Source: Oscillospiraceae bacterium (GTDB lineage Bacteria; Bacillota; Clostridia; Oscillospirales; Ruminococcaceae). From it: a stretch of DNA of 37,878 nucleotides. The stretch covers positions 1 to 37,878 of the forward strand of contig JALEOL010000046.1 in NCBI GenBank assembly GCA_022766785.1, written 5' to 3'. Under the pieces are notes generated by a model, which searched no databases, was not told the DNA's origin, and saw only the letters and a list, made by a program, of their open reading frames with translations. Of this stretch, positions 14,856 through 23,215 are shown one piece after another. Each line of letters starts with the position of its first letter. Within the stretch, counting starts at the first letter, position 1. A program made the translations under genes and the position numbers.

Positions 14856-16496
14856 ATGCTTTCAATCGATATTACTGACAGACAAATCAAGCTGGTCAGG
14901 GGCGTGCACAGCGGAAGCAAGATCAGGGTACAGGACGCGGATATGCGTGAGCTGACCCTCGGTATGGTCTCCAACGGCTACATCACCGATGTCCCCATGG
15001 TGGCTGCTGAGCTGAACGATATCATCAAGACCAAGGGCATCACGGAGAAGGACGCTATCGTGTCCATTACCTCCAGCTCCATAGTTTACAAGGAAATGAT
15101 GCTCCCCAAGCCCAAGAGCATCAAGAACACCGCCGCTATCGAGGCGATGATCCAGACCAACATGGGCGTTTCCAACGAGTTCAACATCTCCTACACCATC
15201 GCCGGAGAGACCGAGGACGAGGAGAAGAACAAGCTCATCAAGATAATCGCCACCGCCTGCCCCCAGAGACTGGTAGACGGCTATGTCAGACTGTTCTCCC
15301 ACATCGGTCTTTCTCTCAAGGCGGTAAACATCTCCAACAACTCCGTTACCCGTCTTATCGTCAATACTCCCAAGATGGCTGAGAGAATGCCTATGCTGCT
15401 TATCCAGATCGATAAGGGCTTCCTTAACATGAACCTTTACGAGGATAATCAGATAGTATTCTCGCGTTACTTCAACATTGATCCGGCTGACTATGACAAT
15501 GCTCCCGACTACGTTGTCCGTGCGGTTTACGACAACCTGTTCAGAATGATCCAGTTCATCAAGAGCCGCAAGGGCTCAAAGCCGCTGAAGGAGATCATGT
15601 TCTACGGCGATACCGGAAACTTCATCGAGCTTTCCAACGCCATTTCCTCTTTCAATGTGCCTGTTCATGTGCTGGCGGCGCCTTCCACCGTCATCACCAT
15701 GACCGAGATAGACTTCACCAAGTACGCTAACGCTATCGGCGCTATTTACAGAAGAAACAAGGAACTCGAGCACATCAACCTGCTGGAGGCTACCTCCGCT
15801 AAGGAGTCCAAGGGCATGAACGGCTATCTGCTCATGCTTGCAGGCGCTTGCGTGGGCGCGGTTGCTCTTGTGGCGGCTATCACTATCGGACTTACAGTGG
15901 TGGATAAGTCCATTAAGGGTCAGATCACTGATATTCAGCAGCAGATCGAGGCTCCGGCGCTCCAGAATGAGCTGAGCGTCGTTTCAGAGCGCGAGAGCAT
16001 GCTGTCCGGCTTCCAGTCCTATGTCGGGAACGCAGGTTCCACCTCCACGCTGTTCAACTACATGCCGAAGGCTCAGAGCTACATAATCGACAAGATCAAG
16101 GAGCCTATTGAGGCTGTAAAGAGCGAGAACGGCATCGACCTTGATATCCACACCATAAAAATGGACAGCAGCACCGTCACCGTCAAGTTCATGGGACAGT
16201 GCAAGGGCGATCCCACTTCAATGCCTGCGGCTTATGTGAACAAGCTCACCAACGAGGTCAAAACAACGCACGGAGACCCGTTCTTCCAGAATATCACCTA
16301 TGCAGGATTTGAAAAGACAAACTCCGACAACGCTACCAAGTATCTCGAGCTTCAGACCGGAGAGTGCAAGTATGATACCATATTCACGTTTGAAGTGACA
16401 ATGAGCCTCAGACCCGGATCTGACGAGAAGTACGCGGATTCCATCGATCTTGATCTTAACGGAGAAGCCGAGGCTGGCGAGGAGGTAACTGAATAA
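14856..16496 (+). CDS. PilM-PilN fusion protein of the type IV pilus
   Basis: Residues 1-300 form an actin-like (ASKHA) PilM domain, beginning LSIDITDRQIKLV. Residues 307-311 read INLLE, matching the INLLP motif at the N-terminus of PilN that docks into PilM. A membrane helix follows (about 323-349), then a coiled coil and an extracytoplasmic PilN-like domain to residue 546. In most pilus systems PilM and PilN are separate and bind through this very motif, so here they are covalently joined. The protein should link the cytoplasmic ATPases to PilO across the membrane. It is followed by pilO with a 1-bp overlap. The domain calls are by eye but the motif and order fit well. Confidence 0.87.
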   Translation: MLSIDITDRQIKLVRGVHSGSKIRVQDADMRELTLGMVSNGYITDVPMVAAELNDIIKTKGITEKDAIVSITSSSIVYKEMMLPKPKSIKNTAAIEAMIQTNMGVSNEFNISYTIAGETEDEEKNKLIKIIATACPQRLVDGYVRLFSHIGLSLKAVNISNNSVTRLIVNTPKMAERMPMLLIQIDKGFLNMNLYEDNQIVFSRYFNIDPADYDNAPDYVVRAVYDNLFRMIQFIKSRKGSKPLKEIMFYGDTGNFIELSNAISSFNVPVHVLAAPSTVITMTEIDFTKYANAIGAIYRRNKELEHINLLEATSAKESKGMNGYLLMLAGACVGAVALVAAITIGLTVVDKSIKGQITDIQQQIEAPALQNELSVVSERESMLSGFQSYVGNAGSTSTLFNYMPKAQSYIIDKIKEPIEAVKSENGIDLDIHTIKMDSSTVTVKFMGQCKGDPTSMPAAYVNKLTNEVKTTHGDPFFQNITYAGFEKTNSDNATKYLELQTGECKYDTIFTFEVTMSLRPGSDEKYADSIDLDLNGEAEAGEEVTE

Positions 16497-17473
16497 TGAG
16501 ACTCAGCAAACAGGAAAGAATCGCGGTGCTCGTCATCGCTGTCATCATAATTCTCGGACTTGGAATTTTCCTTTTCATCGTGCCTCAGTTCAAGAACATC
16601 GGCACGGACAACGCTTCCCTCGACGCAAAGAAGGAGGAGCTTGAAACCGCAAAGGCAAAGGCGGCGACAAGAGTAGACCTCGGCGAGCAGGTTTATGACG
16701 CTTACAAGCAGGGCGAGAATATCGCCGACATGTTCTTTGAGGAAATGAAGCCCTACGAGGCTGACGACCAGATCCGGGATTTCATTCAGTTCTGCAAGGA
16801 TCAGGGTGTAAACTGCTCCGTTGACTCCATAACGATAGGCACCCCCGGCGTTTCTGAGCTGGGCGTTACCTTCAACGAGGAAACTGAGATCACCTATGAC
16901 CTGAAGGTTGCCGCACGCGGCGACTCCGACAGCCAGGATCTCACCGAAGAACAGCAGAGAACTGCTATACTCCAGGAAGCCCTTGCAAATACACAGGCGG
17001 TCGGCTCTATCGACGTCACCTTCACCGTGACCGCCCTCGAGCCGGAGACGCTCATTGATTTCATCGACGTCATCAACGAGTACAAGGTGGGCGGCGTGAG
17101 AAAGGCAATGCGCCTTTCCAGCGGCTTTGAGCTTGAGTTCCCCGCAGTTCAGGAGAAGTACGACAAGATCGTTGACGATATGCAGATCGACCTCACCTAC
17201 GACGCTCTCAAGGAGATCGCAGACGAGAACGGCAAGAAGTTCCCCTCCAAGCAGGAGGTAAAGGTTCTGCTTGGTCTTGAGGACGCTGCTGCCACAGGCG
17301 AGGACGGCGCTGCAGCTACCACTAACACGAACACCAAGGAGAACGACTGGATCACCGAGATCGGCGACGATGACATTTACTCTCTCGATGTCACTATCAC
17401 AATGTACAGCCTGGAGAGAATGCAGGATCCCACCGATAAGCTCGCACAGCAGGATCAGAGCCTTATCGGCTGA
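16496..17473 (+). CDS. pilO: PilO-like alignment-complex protein
   Basis: This is a 325-residue bitopic protein: short cytoplasmic N-terminus, one membrane helix (9-29, VLVIAVIIILGLGIFLFIV), a coiled coil (40-70) and an outer ferredoxin-like part. That is the layout of PilO, which pairs with PilN in the pilus alignment complex. The start overlaps the stop of the PilM-PilN gene by 1 bp (TAATG), as in other pilMNO operons. The C-terminal third carries an Ala/Thr/Asn-rich linker (about 260-285). Sequence conservation is low in this family, so the call rests mainly on position and topology. Confidence 0.78.
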   Translation: MRLSKQERIAVLVIAVIIILGLGIFLFIVPQFKNIGTDNASLDAKKEELETAKAKAATRVDLGEQVYDAYKQGENIADMFFEEMKPYEADDQIRDFIQFCKDQGVNCSVDSITIGTPGVSELGVTFNEETEITYDLKVAARGDSDSQDLTEEQQRTAILQEALANTQAVGSIDVTFTVTALEPETLIDFIDVINEYKVGGVRKAMRLSSGFELEFPAVQEKYDKIVDDMQIDLTYDALKEIADENGKKFPSKQEVKVLLGLEDAAATGEDGAAATTNTNTKENDWITEIGDDDIYSLDVTITMYSLERMQDPTDKLAQQDQSLIG

Positions 17474-17571
17474 TCCGGAGCATAATGTAACAATTCCCGG
17501 CTCCGTCCTGCACGGGGTGTGTCGGCGGAGCACGGGTGGATTTGCGTGATCAGAATTGGAGGTAATCAACA

Positions 17572-19851
17572 ATGAAACACGCATTGAGAAAATATATAGC
17601 GCCATGCGGCAGCGCACTGTTCATGGTCGTCAGCACTATGGCGGCGCTGGTGGTGCTCGTCACGGCAATGTATATGTCAGTGGTGTCCTCCGGTAAGGTG
17701 CAATATGCCACATTTAACCAGGAGCAGGCGTATGTTTCGTCTACTTCCATCGCTGATATTGTAAAGTATGGTCTTGCCAACCACAAGCTCAAGGATCTGG
17801 AGAGTAAGCTGCTTGGCAGCGACTTCAAAGAGGGCGACTCCATTTCAACAAACGGCAACGACTTCGCCTCCCTTATCGAGGGCGGATCGAAGGAGGATAC
17901 CGAGCTTGGCGGTTATACCGTTGATATCACCAGGCTGAAGGACGAGGTCGTCAACAAGAAGACCAACAAGGTTTTCGACATCGCAGTGACTGTTTCCGAC
18001 GGCGGCGTTGTGGAGACCACCCACACCTATGTCAGGGTCCCCGAGGGTTCCGACCCAGAGCCTAACAACATCGACAGGTTCTTCACGGCGACAGGCTACG
18101 TCCCCAACGACGTTGTTGCCGCGGGCGGCACCTTTACCGCAAAGATGTATTTCGACGCGGAGTACACCATGTTTACAAAGCCCAAGGGTTTCAACAGCCA
18201 GGCGCTCACCGTTGACACCGATATGGTGGCTGCCGGTTCTGTTGTGTTCGATCACTCCAACGCTAACCCGGTGCAGCTCTCTGAGCCGGGCGAGTGGTAC
18301 ATCGGAAATAACTGCTACCTGAAGTCCCAGCCGGATAAGTTCGACCTCGGCGGTCAGAACGGTCAGAACTCAAAGGCGTCTGACAACGAGCACGGTCTGC
18401 TGGTAATAGGCGGCGACCTGGAGATGTCAAGAACCGGTCAGTTCCAGATCGGCGGGTCTAGTACGGAGTACACAGACGTGTATGTGCTGGGCGATCTATA
18501 TCTCGGTTCCTGCAAGTTCTACGGCAATGTTTATGTTGCCGGCGATCTCATATTGAATAACAACAACTGGAACGAAACGGATCAGAATGGTCTCGGAAAG
18601 TTCTACATTGACGGCGAAGTCAAGGTTGCTGCCGGCGTAGTTCCCCACATGAACGGAAAGAACTACCAGAATCACACGCAGCCCGGCGAAGAGGGTATTC
18701 AGGCGGTGATCGCGGAGGTTAAGAAGAACGGCACCTGGAAGAGTATCCAGGAGACCGATGACAGATACACCTACTCCGCGGACGAGATAGGCGATATGCT
18801 GGACGCGGCTATCGGCGGCTCTATTTACCCCAACTGGCGCATCAAGACCGACAACTTCCTCACTGAGCCGAACGGCGATTTCAAGGTCGTTGATATTCAC
18901 TTCGACCTCGGCTGGGAGTCCCCGTCCTATGTCTATACAATTGACAACGACTGTGTTATCGGCGGTATCTACTCCACCGGAAACACTATCAATGCGGCTA
19001 CTATCATAATTGATACCGGCGACAAGGGCGATGTGAGAAATATCAGGCTCAGCTCCAACTGCGCTGACGGTTATTCCTTCTCATGGTGCCCTGAGACTGT
19101 TGAGGATGGCAGACTGGTGAATGTACTCACCGTTGGCGAGGGCACGCTGCTGGTAGACGTTCCCGACGGAGTGCGCTATCAGGCGACCAACCAGGAGTTC
19201 TTCGGAAGCATGGGCTGGTTCTTCCTGCTGGGCGGAAAGCTGCTCAACAAGAACGGCGCTGATTACTTCGACAGAGCGGACGGCTTTAACCTTAATAATC
19301 CGGATACCGATATCATACGCCCCTATGGGCTTATCCACACCCCGGGCTGCGGCAGCTGCACCTATGTGGAGGATACCAACGACGACGGCGACACCGTATG
19401 GAAGTGCACCAACGAGGATCACTACCAGACTTATTCCTCTAAGCCCAGCGAGTGCATGTGCAGCGGCTACATCGACAAGGACAGGGTAAGAAGCTACGCA
19501 AGCACCAAGGGCATTGATCTCACCTACAACGGCGAGGAGCAGATGCCGGACGTTGATATCTACGTTATCTCCTGCAGCGAGAGTGCGGATATCCAGTTCG
19601 GCGGCGATGATGTAATGAACAACCTTTACTTCGGCTATGTATACGCTCCGTTCATGAACTACATCGATAAAGGCTCCGGCGGCGGTGCAAAGACAATAGG
19701 CGGTCTGATCGTATCCGATTACGTTATCTCCGGTTACTACAGATACACCTACTGCCTGCCGACAGTTCCCACGAATAAGATGCTGGAGGAGTTCGGCGGC
19801 GATCCGCTCAGACCTATCAGCAGCCGCGAGTGGCGCTATCATGGCGTCTGA
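17572..19851 (+). CDS. Large exported pilus-locus protein with an N-terminal membrane anchor
   Basis: The 759 residues begin with a basic segment and one hydrophobic helix (about 12-38, LFMVVSTMAALVVLVTAMYM), like the N-terminus of PilX-type minor pilus proteins, but without a clear prepilin cleavage site. The outer part is rich in Gly, Asn, Asp and Tyr and has short repeating strands (GGDLEM, LGDLYLGS, AGDLILNNN, about 282-324), suggesting a beta-helix. A Cys cluster, CGSC...C...CMC, lies at about 597-641. It sits between pilO and the pseudopilin genes in the same direction, with GGAGGT before the ATG. It may cap the pilus or act as an adhesin. The family is not recognised. Confidence 0.65.
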   Translation: MKHALRKYIAPCGSALFMVVSTMAALVVLVTAMYMSVVSSGKVQYATFNQEQAYVSSTSIADIVKYGLANHKLKDLESKLLGSDFKEGDSISTNGNDFASLIEGGSKEDTELGGYTVDITRLKDEVVNKKTNKVFDIAVTVSDGGVVETTHTYVRVPEGSDPEPNNIDRFFTATGYVPNDVVAAGGTFTAKMYFDAEYTMFTKPKGFNSQALTVDTDMVAAGSVVFDHSNANPVQLSEPGEWYIGNNCYLKSQPDKFDLGGQNGQNSKASDNEHGLLVIGGDLEMSRTGQFQIGGSSTEYTDVYVLGDLYLGSCKFYGNVYVAGDLILNNNNWNETDQNGLGKFYIDGEVKVAAGVVPHMNGKNYQNHTQPGEEGIQAVIAEVKKNGTWKSIQETDDRYTYSADEIGDMLDAAIGGSIYPNWRIKTDNFLTEPNGDFKVVDIHFDLGWESPSYVYTIDNDCVIGGIYSTGNTINAATIIIDTGDKGDVRNIRLSSNCADGYSFSWCPETVEDGRLVNVLTVGEGTLLVDVPDGVRYQATNQEFFGSMGWFFLLGGKLLNKNGADYFDRADGFNLNNPDTDIIRPYGLIHTPGCGSCTYVEDTNDDGDTVWKCTNEDHYQTYSSKPSECMCSGYIDKDRVRSYASTKGIDLTYNGEEQMPDVDIYVISCSESADIQFGGDDVMNNLYFGYVYAPFMNYIDKGSGGGAKTIGGLIVSDYVISGYYRYTYCLPTVPTNKMLEEFGGDPLRPISSREWRYHGV

Positions 19852-19872
19852 TCCTGAAAGGAGGAAAGCAAC

Positions 19873-20895
19873 GTGAAAAAGCTACGTTCAAAGCGCGGCT
19901 TCACCATAATCGAGACGCTTGTCGCGTTCGTTATCTTCGCGATAATGGCAGGCATGGTCTCGATGATCCTTGCTCAGGTAAACCAGGTGCGTCAGCAGAA
20001 CACCGACATTAAGGAAGAGATAGAAAACCAGAAAGAGGTATATTACCTCAAGGATCAGAAGTACGAGTATAAAGCGGCGGACAAGAAGGGAGAGATCTCT
20101 CTTAACTTCAACGGGCTGAGCAATCCGGTCAAGGTGGACTACAACATCGGCGATCCCAATGCGGAGGACGATCCCAATCTCATTGCCCTGCAATACTTTG
20201 TGGGAAATGTCACCTACAAAATGGGCAACGGCAAAAAGGACGACAACGATGAAGACGGCAACACCCCCGGAAGCGTTACCAATCGTCTGGACACCCGTGT
20301 ATACGGCACCAGCGGTGTCAACCAGGTGACTGCAAAGATCACCAGGGACACTTCCTACACCGGAACCGGCTACAGATACTTCATGAAGTCCATGGCGAGC
20401 TACACCGGTATCGACGAGCAGAAGTGGTTTGCACAGTACAGGTTTATTTTCCCGAGCGTCATTCTGGATTACGGTTATACCCAGCAGAGCGACAGCCCGG
20501 CTTCCCTGAACTCCAGGTTTGACCCGTCTACGTTCCAGTTTGAGGTATATTCTCCTTATAACAGAACGCTGCGCATCTCCAGCAAACAGACCTCCACCGA
20601 GGAAAATCCGCCTGCGGTAGCAAGCAAGTATCTTTACTACTATGTTGTTCTGTCGGAGCCGCTGGAGAATATCGACGCTGATCTTGACCTGAACAAGATC
20701 TTCGGCTACACCTCCTCCGACCAGACCTCTACCAAGAACGCAAGCGGTTCCTATCGCTTCGAGCCTTACACCGAGACGATAAAGGACGAGGAGACCGGCG
20801 CGCAGTCCACTGCGACATATCCGAATATATTCGGCGCATTCCCCAAGGAGGAGGAAGAAGAAACTCCTTCTACCGACGAGACTTCGGAAAGCTGA
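19873..20895 (+). CDS. Type IV pseudopilin / minor pilin
   Basis: The N-terminus MKKLRSKRGFTIIETLVAF is a class III prepilin signal. Prepilin peptidase would cut after Gly9, leaving N-methylated Phe1 and the conserved Glu5, followed by a hydrophobic helix that packs in the pilus core. The 340-residue length is large for a pilin and the mature domain is polar. The C-terminal end is strongly acidic (runs of Glu, then PSTDETSES). The start is GTG, with AGGAGG upstream. It lies 21 bp after the 759-aa protein gene, and the next pseudopilin gene follows within 11 bp. It probably primes the pilus tip. Confidence 0.85.
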   Translation: MKKLRSKRGFTIIETLVAFVIFAIMAGMVSMILAQVNQVRQQNTDIKEEIENQKEVYYLKDQKYEYKAADKKGEISLNFNGLSNPVKVDYNIGDPNAEDDPNLIALQYFVGNVTYKMGNGKKDDNDEDGNTPGSVTNRLDTRVYGTSGVNQVTAKITRDTSYTGTGYRYFMKSMASYTGIDEQKWFAQYRFIFPSVILDYGYTQQSDSPASLNSRFDPSTFQFEVYSPYNRTLRISSKQTSTEENPPAVASKYLYYYVVLSEPLENIDADLDLNKIFGYTSSDQTSTKNASGSYRFEPYTETIKDEETGAQSTATYPNIFGAFPKEEEEETPSTDETSES

Positions 20896-20905
20896 GGTGC
20901 CGAGT

Positions 20906-21721
20906 ATGAAAAAAATGATCAGACTTCTCAGAAAGCGTGGATCCGGCGGATTCACGCTGGTCGAGATGGTGGTTTCGGTAGCATTGCTTGCTGTGCTGAT
21001 GGGTGGTATGATCCTGTTCATATCCCCTGTGATCAGGACCTACAACGACAACACCACCGACATCACCGCTGAGAATACCACCACCTGTGTTCAGGAGTAT
21101 ATTTCCAGAACTATCCGCAATTCCTACAAGGTGGCGATATTTGAGAACACCAACTACGACAAGATAAAGGCAAACGACGCATACAAGGCAATAATCAGCT
21201 CCATGAACGAGTACTGCAACAAGATAAATGGAGTTGGCGCGGTAAACAAGACCTATGTGCTCAACTGCCTGAGTCTGCGTTACGACGACACGGATAAGCG
21301 GTACTACCTCTGGAAGGAATCCGTGAATATGACGTCGAACGGCGCACTGGACACCACAAAGTCCGAAAAGGTTTTCGCGGACTGCCTTTATGACAGGCTG
21401 TACATCACATACGAGTTCGCGCTGCCTAAGAACGGCGATTACGTTGTGGGCGGCACTGCCAGCGAGTTCCGTAATGACGCGCTCCAGATGAATTTCAAGA
21501 CTTACCGCAATGACGAATATACAAACCGGATCTTTGAAGGCGAAGGTATCACTGAGATGCGTCAGATAAAGGGCGCACTGGCAGACGGCGGCAGCGCAGC
21601 CGACTATTTCATCAAGGTGCTGCCGGATTCTCCGCTTCCCTTTGAGAGCATGGTTGACGGTCAGAGAGATATCTATATCTACTATGTTACCCGTCAGCTC
21701 GGTGTGAAACCAACGCCGTAA
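20906..21721 (+). CDS. Type IV pseudopilin / minor pilin
   Basis: This is a 271-residue protein with prepilin signal RKRGSGGFTLVEMVVSVALL: cleavage after Gly, Phe1, Glu5 and a hydrophobic helix. ATG 20906 is preferred because GAGGTG (20894-20899) lies 6 bp upstream; a GTG at 20897 lies within that site. It follows the other pseudopilin gene almost without gap, so the two likely form a tip subcomplex with the 759-aa protein. The mature part has several Tyr/Asp-rich strands and no Cys pair typical of major pilins. Confidence 0.84.
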   Translation: MKKMIRLLRKRGSGGFTLVEMVVSVALLAVLMGGMILFISPVIRTYNDNTTDITAENTTTCVQEYISRTIRNSYKVAIFENTNYDKIKANDAYKAIISSMNEYCNKINGVGAVNKTYVLNCLSLRYDDTDKRYYLWKESVNMTSNGALDTTKSEKVFADCLYDRLYITYEFALPKNGDYVVGGTASEFRNDALQMNFKTYRNDEYTNRIFEGEGITEMRQIKGALADGGSAADYFIKVLPDSPLPFESMVDGQRDIYIYYVTRQLGVKPTP

Positions 21722-21725
21722 CGCT

Positions 21726-21759
21726 GAAATACCCCGGGCTTGTAGAAATACCCCGGGCT
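21726..21759 (+). repeat. Tandem 15-bp repeat after the pseudopilin operon
   Basis: GAAATACCCCGGGCT occurs at 21726-21740 and 21745-21759, separated by 4 bp. The second copy leads into a hairpin, GGGCT / AGCCC, then TCGG without a T run, so any termination is weak. Each copy also contains the palindrome CCCCGGG. Another hairpin, CAGCAT / ATGCTG, lies at about 21815-21830. Confidence 0.5.
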
Positions 21760-21840
21760 CTTCAAGCCCTCGGAGTTTGTGGGAACACCTGAACTACAAA
21801 CCAAAGGCAGCCAGCATGCTTATGCTGTGCCGTAATTAAC

Positions 21841-21878
21841 ACAAAAAATTCCTCACCTCCGGGCAGGCGGTGAGGAAT
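21841..21878 (-). terminator. Terminator of the prepilin peptidase gene
   Basis: On the minus strand ATTCCTCACC and GGTGAGGAAT form a perfect 10-bp stem around an 11-nt loop, followed by TTTTTGT. It lies 23 bp after the stop codon. Confidence 0.88.
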
Positions 21879-21900
21879 ATGTTACCTTTAAAATCTTAGA

Positions 21901-22968
21901 TCAGGAGAGGTTCATAAGTCCGACATACCAGTTCACGATCTGGCTGCCGAACAGGAACGAGGTCGCGATACCAATGGCAAGGAACGGGCCGAAAACCATG
22001 CGGCGTGAGTATTTCACCCGGGTGATCTGATCCTCCTTGATCGTTATGCGGAACGCTCCCTCGCGCTCGGTGGTTATCTGCTCGCGGATAGCACGGCTGA
22101 GCGAGGATTTGTCGGGGATACCTTTCCAGGCGTTCTCGTCCAGGAACTCCCACTCGATGTCGGGCTTGCCGCCGGTTATCGTGCCGACTATCACGTCGTC
22201 GCGTCCGGCAAGGACGTAGCCGACGTCGGCGTCCAGCTGCTCCTGGTACCAGTCCAGGGCGATCTGTCGTATCTTTTCGGTAAGCTCCAGTTCCGCTCTG
22301 TGGTCGCGTATCTTTTTGGTGATGCCGTAGACCGCGCCCAGCACTATACCAATGAACAGCGCCGGGAATATGCGGTAGCCAAGCAGCAGGGAAGCTCCCA
22401 CCATAAGCTGGAGATCTCCGCCGCCCATGCCGCCGATGAGCACCAGGATAACGAACATCACCGCGACTACACCCAGGGAAATAAGGCGCTCATACCACGG
22501 AGCCGCCAAAGACGCGCCCCACGGGATAAAGAACGCCGCGATACCCAGCACCGCAACAGTTATGCTGCACCAGTAGGGTATCTCGAAGTGGTCGATGTCG
22601 ATACCGCTGAGTACTATCAGCACAGCGAACAGCACGCACGCCACCGCGAACTCCCACGAGAAGCCGTACACCAGGTACGCGCCGAGATAGGAGACAGCAC
22701 ACAGCGCTTCCATGACCATGTAGCGCGGGGAGATCCTTGAGCCGCAGAACCGGCATTTTCCGCGGAGTATCAGCCAGCTGAATATCGGGAACATATCGTA
22801 CCATTTCAGCCGGTTTCCGCAGGAGAAGCAGTGCGACGGCTCACGGATTATGGACTGCTTCAGCGGAGTGCGGTATATCACCACATTGAGGAAGCTGCCG
22901 ATCGCTGAACCGATCAGGAATACGAATACACAGGTTATAATTTTGATAGCCGTGATCGTCATTTTCAT
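21901..22968 (-). CDS. pilD: Prepilin peptidase with an enlarged cytoplasmic insert
   Basis: The enzyme cleaves and N-methylates prepilins. The N-terminal domain has GSFLNVVIYR and two CxxC pairs (Cys 47/50 and 72/75) for zinc. The catalytic aspartates are in GIDID (122-126) and GGGD (182-185). There are several membrane helices throughout. Unusually, about 105 residues (about 218-325, charged, mostly soluble) separate the helix ending GAVYG from FGPFLAIG near the C-terminus; ordinary PilD has only a short loop there. The total of 355 residues is therefore long. The gene runs opposite to the pilus operon, with its own promoter and terminator. The start may be the ATG at 22968 or the one at 22962. 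Confidence 0.92.
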   Translation of the reverse strand: MKMTITAIKIITCVFVFLIGSAIGSFLNVVIYRTPLKQSIIREPSHCFSCGNRLKWYDMFPIFSWLILRGKCRFCGSRISPRYMVMEALCAVSYLGAYLVYGFSWEFAVACVLFAVLIVLSGIDIDHFEIPYWCSITVAVLGIAAFFIPWGASLAAPWYERLISLGVVAVMFVILVLIGGMGGGDLQLMVGASLLLGYRIFPALFIGIVLGAVYGITKKIRDHRAELELTEKIRQIALDWYQEQLDADVGYVLAGRDDVIVGTITGGKPDIEWEFLDENAWKGIPDKSSLSRAIREQITTEREGAFRITIKEDQITRVKYSRRMVFGPFLAIGIATSFLFGSQIVNWYVGLMNLS

Positions 22969-23043
22969 GACCCCCTTAAACTGATCTGCCGATACGCCCG
23001 TGCGTTTTGTGCCGGAGTATCATCACGGTAAAGCTTTTCACCT

Positions 23044-23072
23044 ATTTTACCATAAAAATCATGTTTTTGCAA
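23044..23072 (-). promoter_or_regulatory. Promoter of the prepilin peptidase gene
   Basis: On the minus strand TTGCAA (23072-23067), a 17-bp spacer and TAAAAT (23049-23044) preceded by TGG, an extended -10. No equally clear promoter was found for pilB in the remaining roughly 140 bp; that part contains hairpins GGGGATAC / GTGTTCCC and ACCGC / GCGGT before the pilB site. Confidence 0.7.
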
Positions 23073-23215
23073 GGGATTTTGAAAAAATACACGGCATAAC
23101 ACCTATTTATATAGAATGAACAGCGATTTGCGCTGTCAGGGGGTAAATCACCGCGAGTGCGGTTGTTGGGGATACTTCGGTGTTCCCGAATATTCTGAAA
23201 GGAAGAAATAGCATA

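Noticed and set aside
22969..22995. A sigma-28 promoter at TTAAA...GCCGATAC upstream of pilD/pilB
   Set aside because: The spacing between the two boxes is 7 bp rather than 15, so it is not a match.
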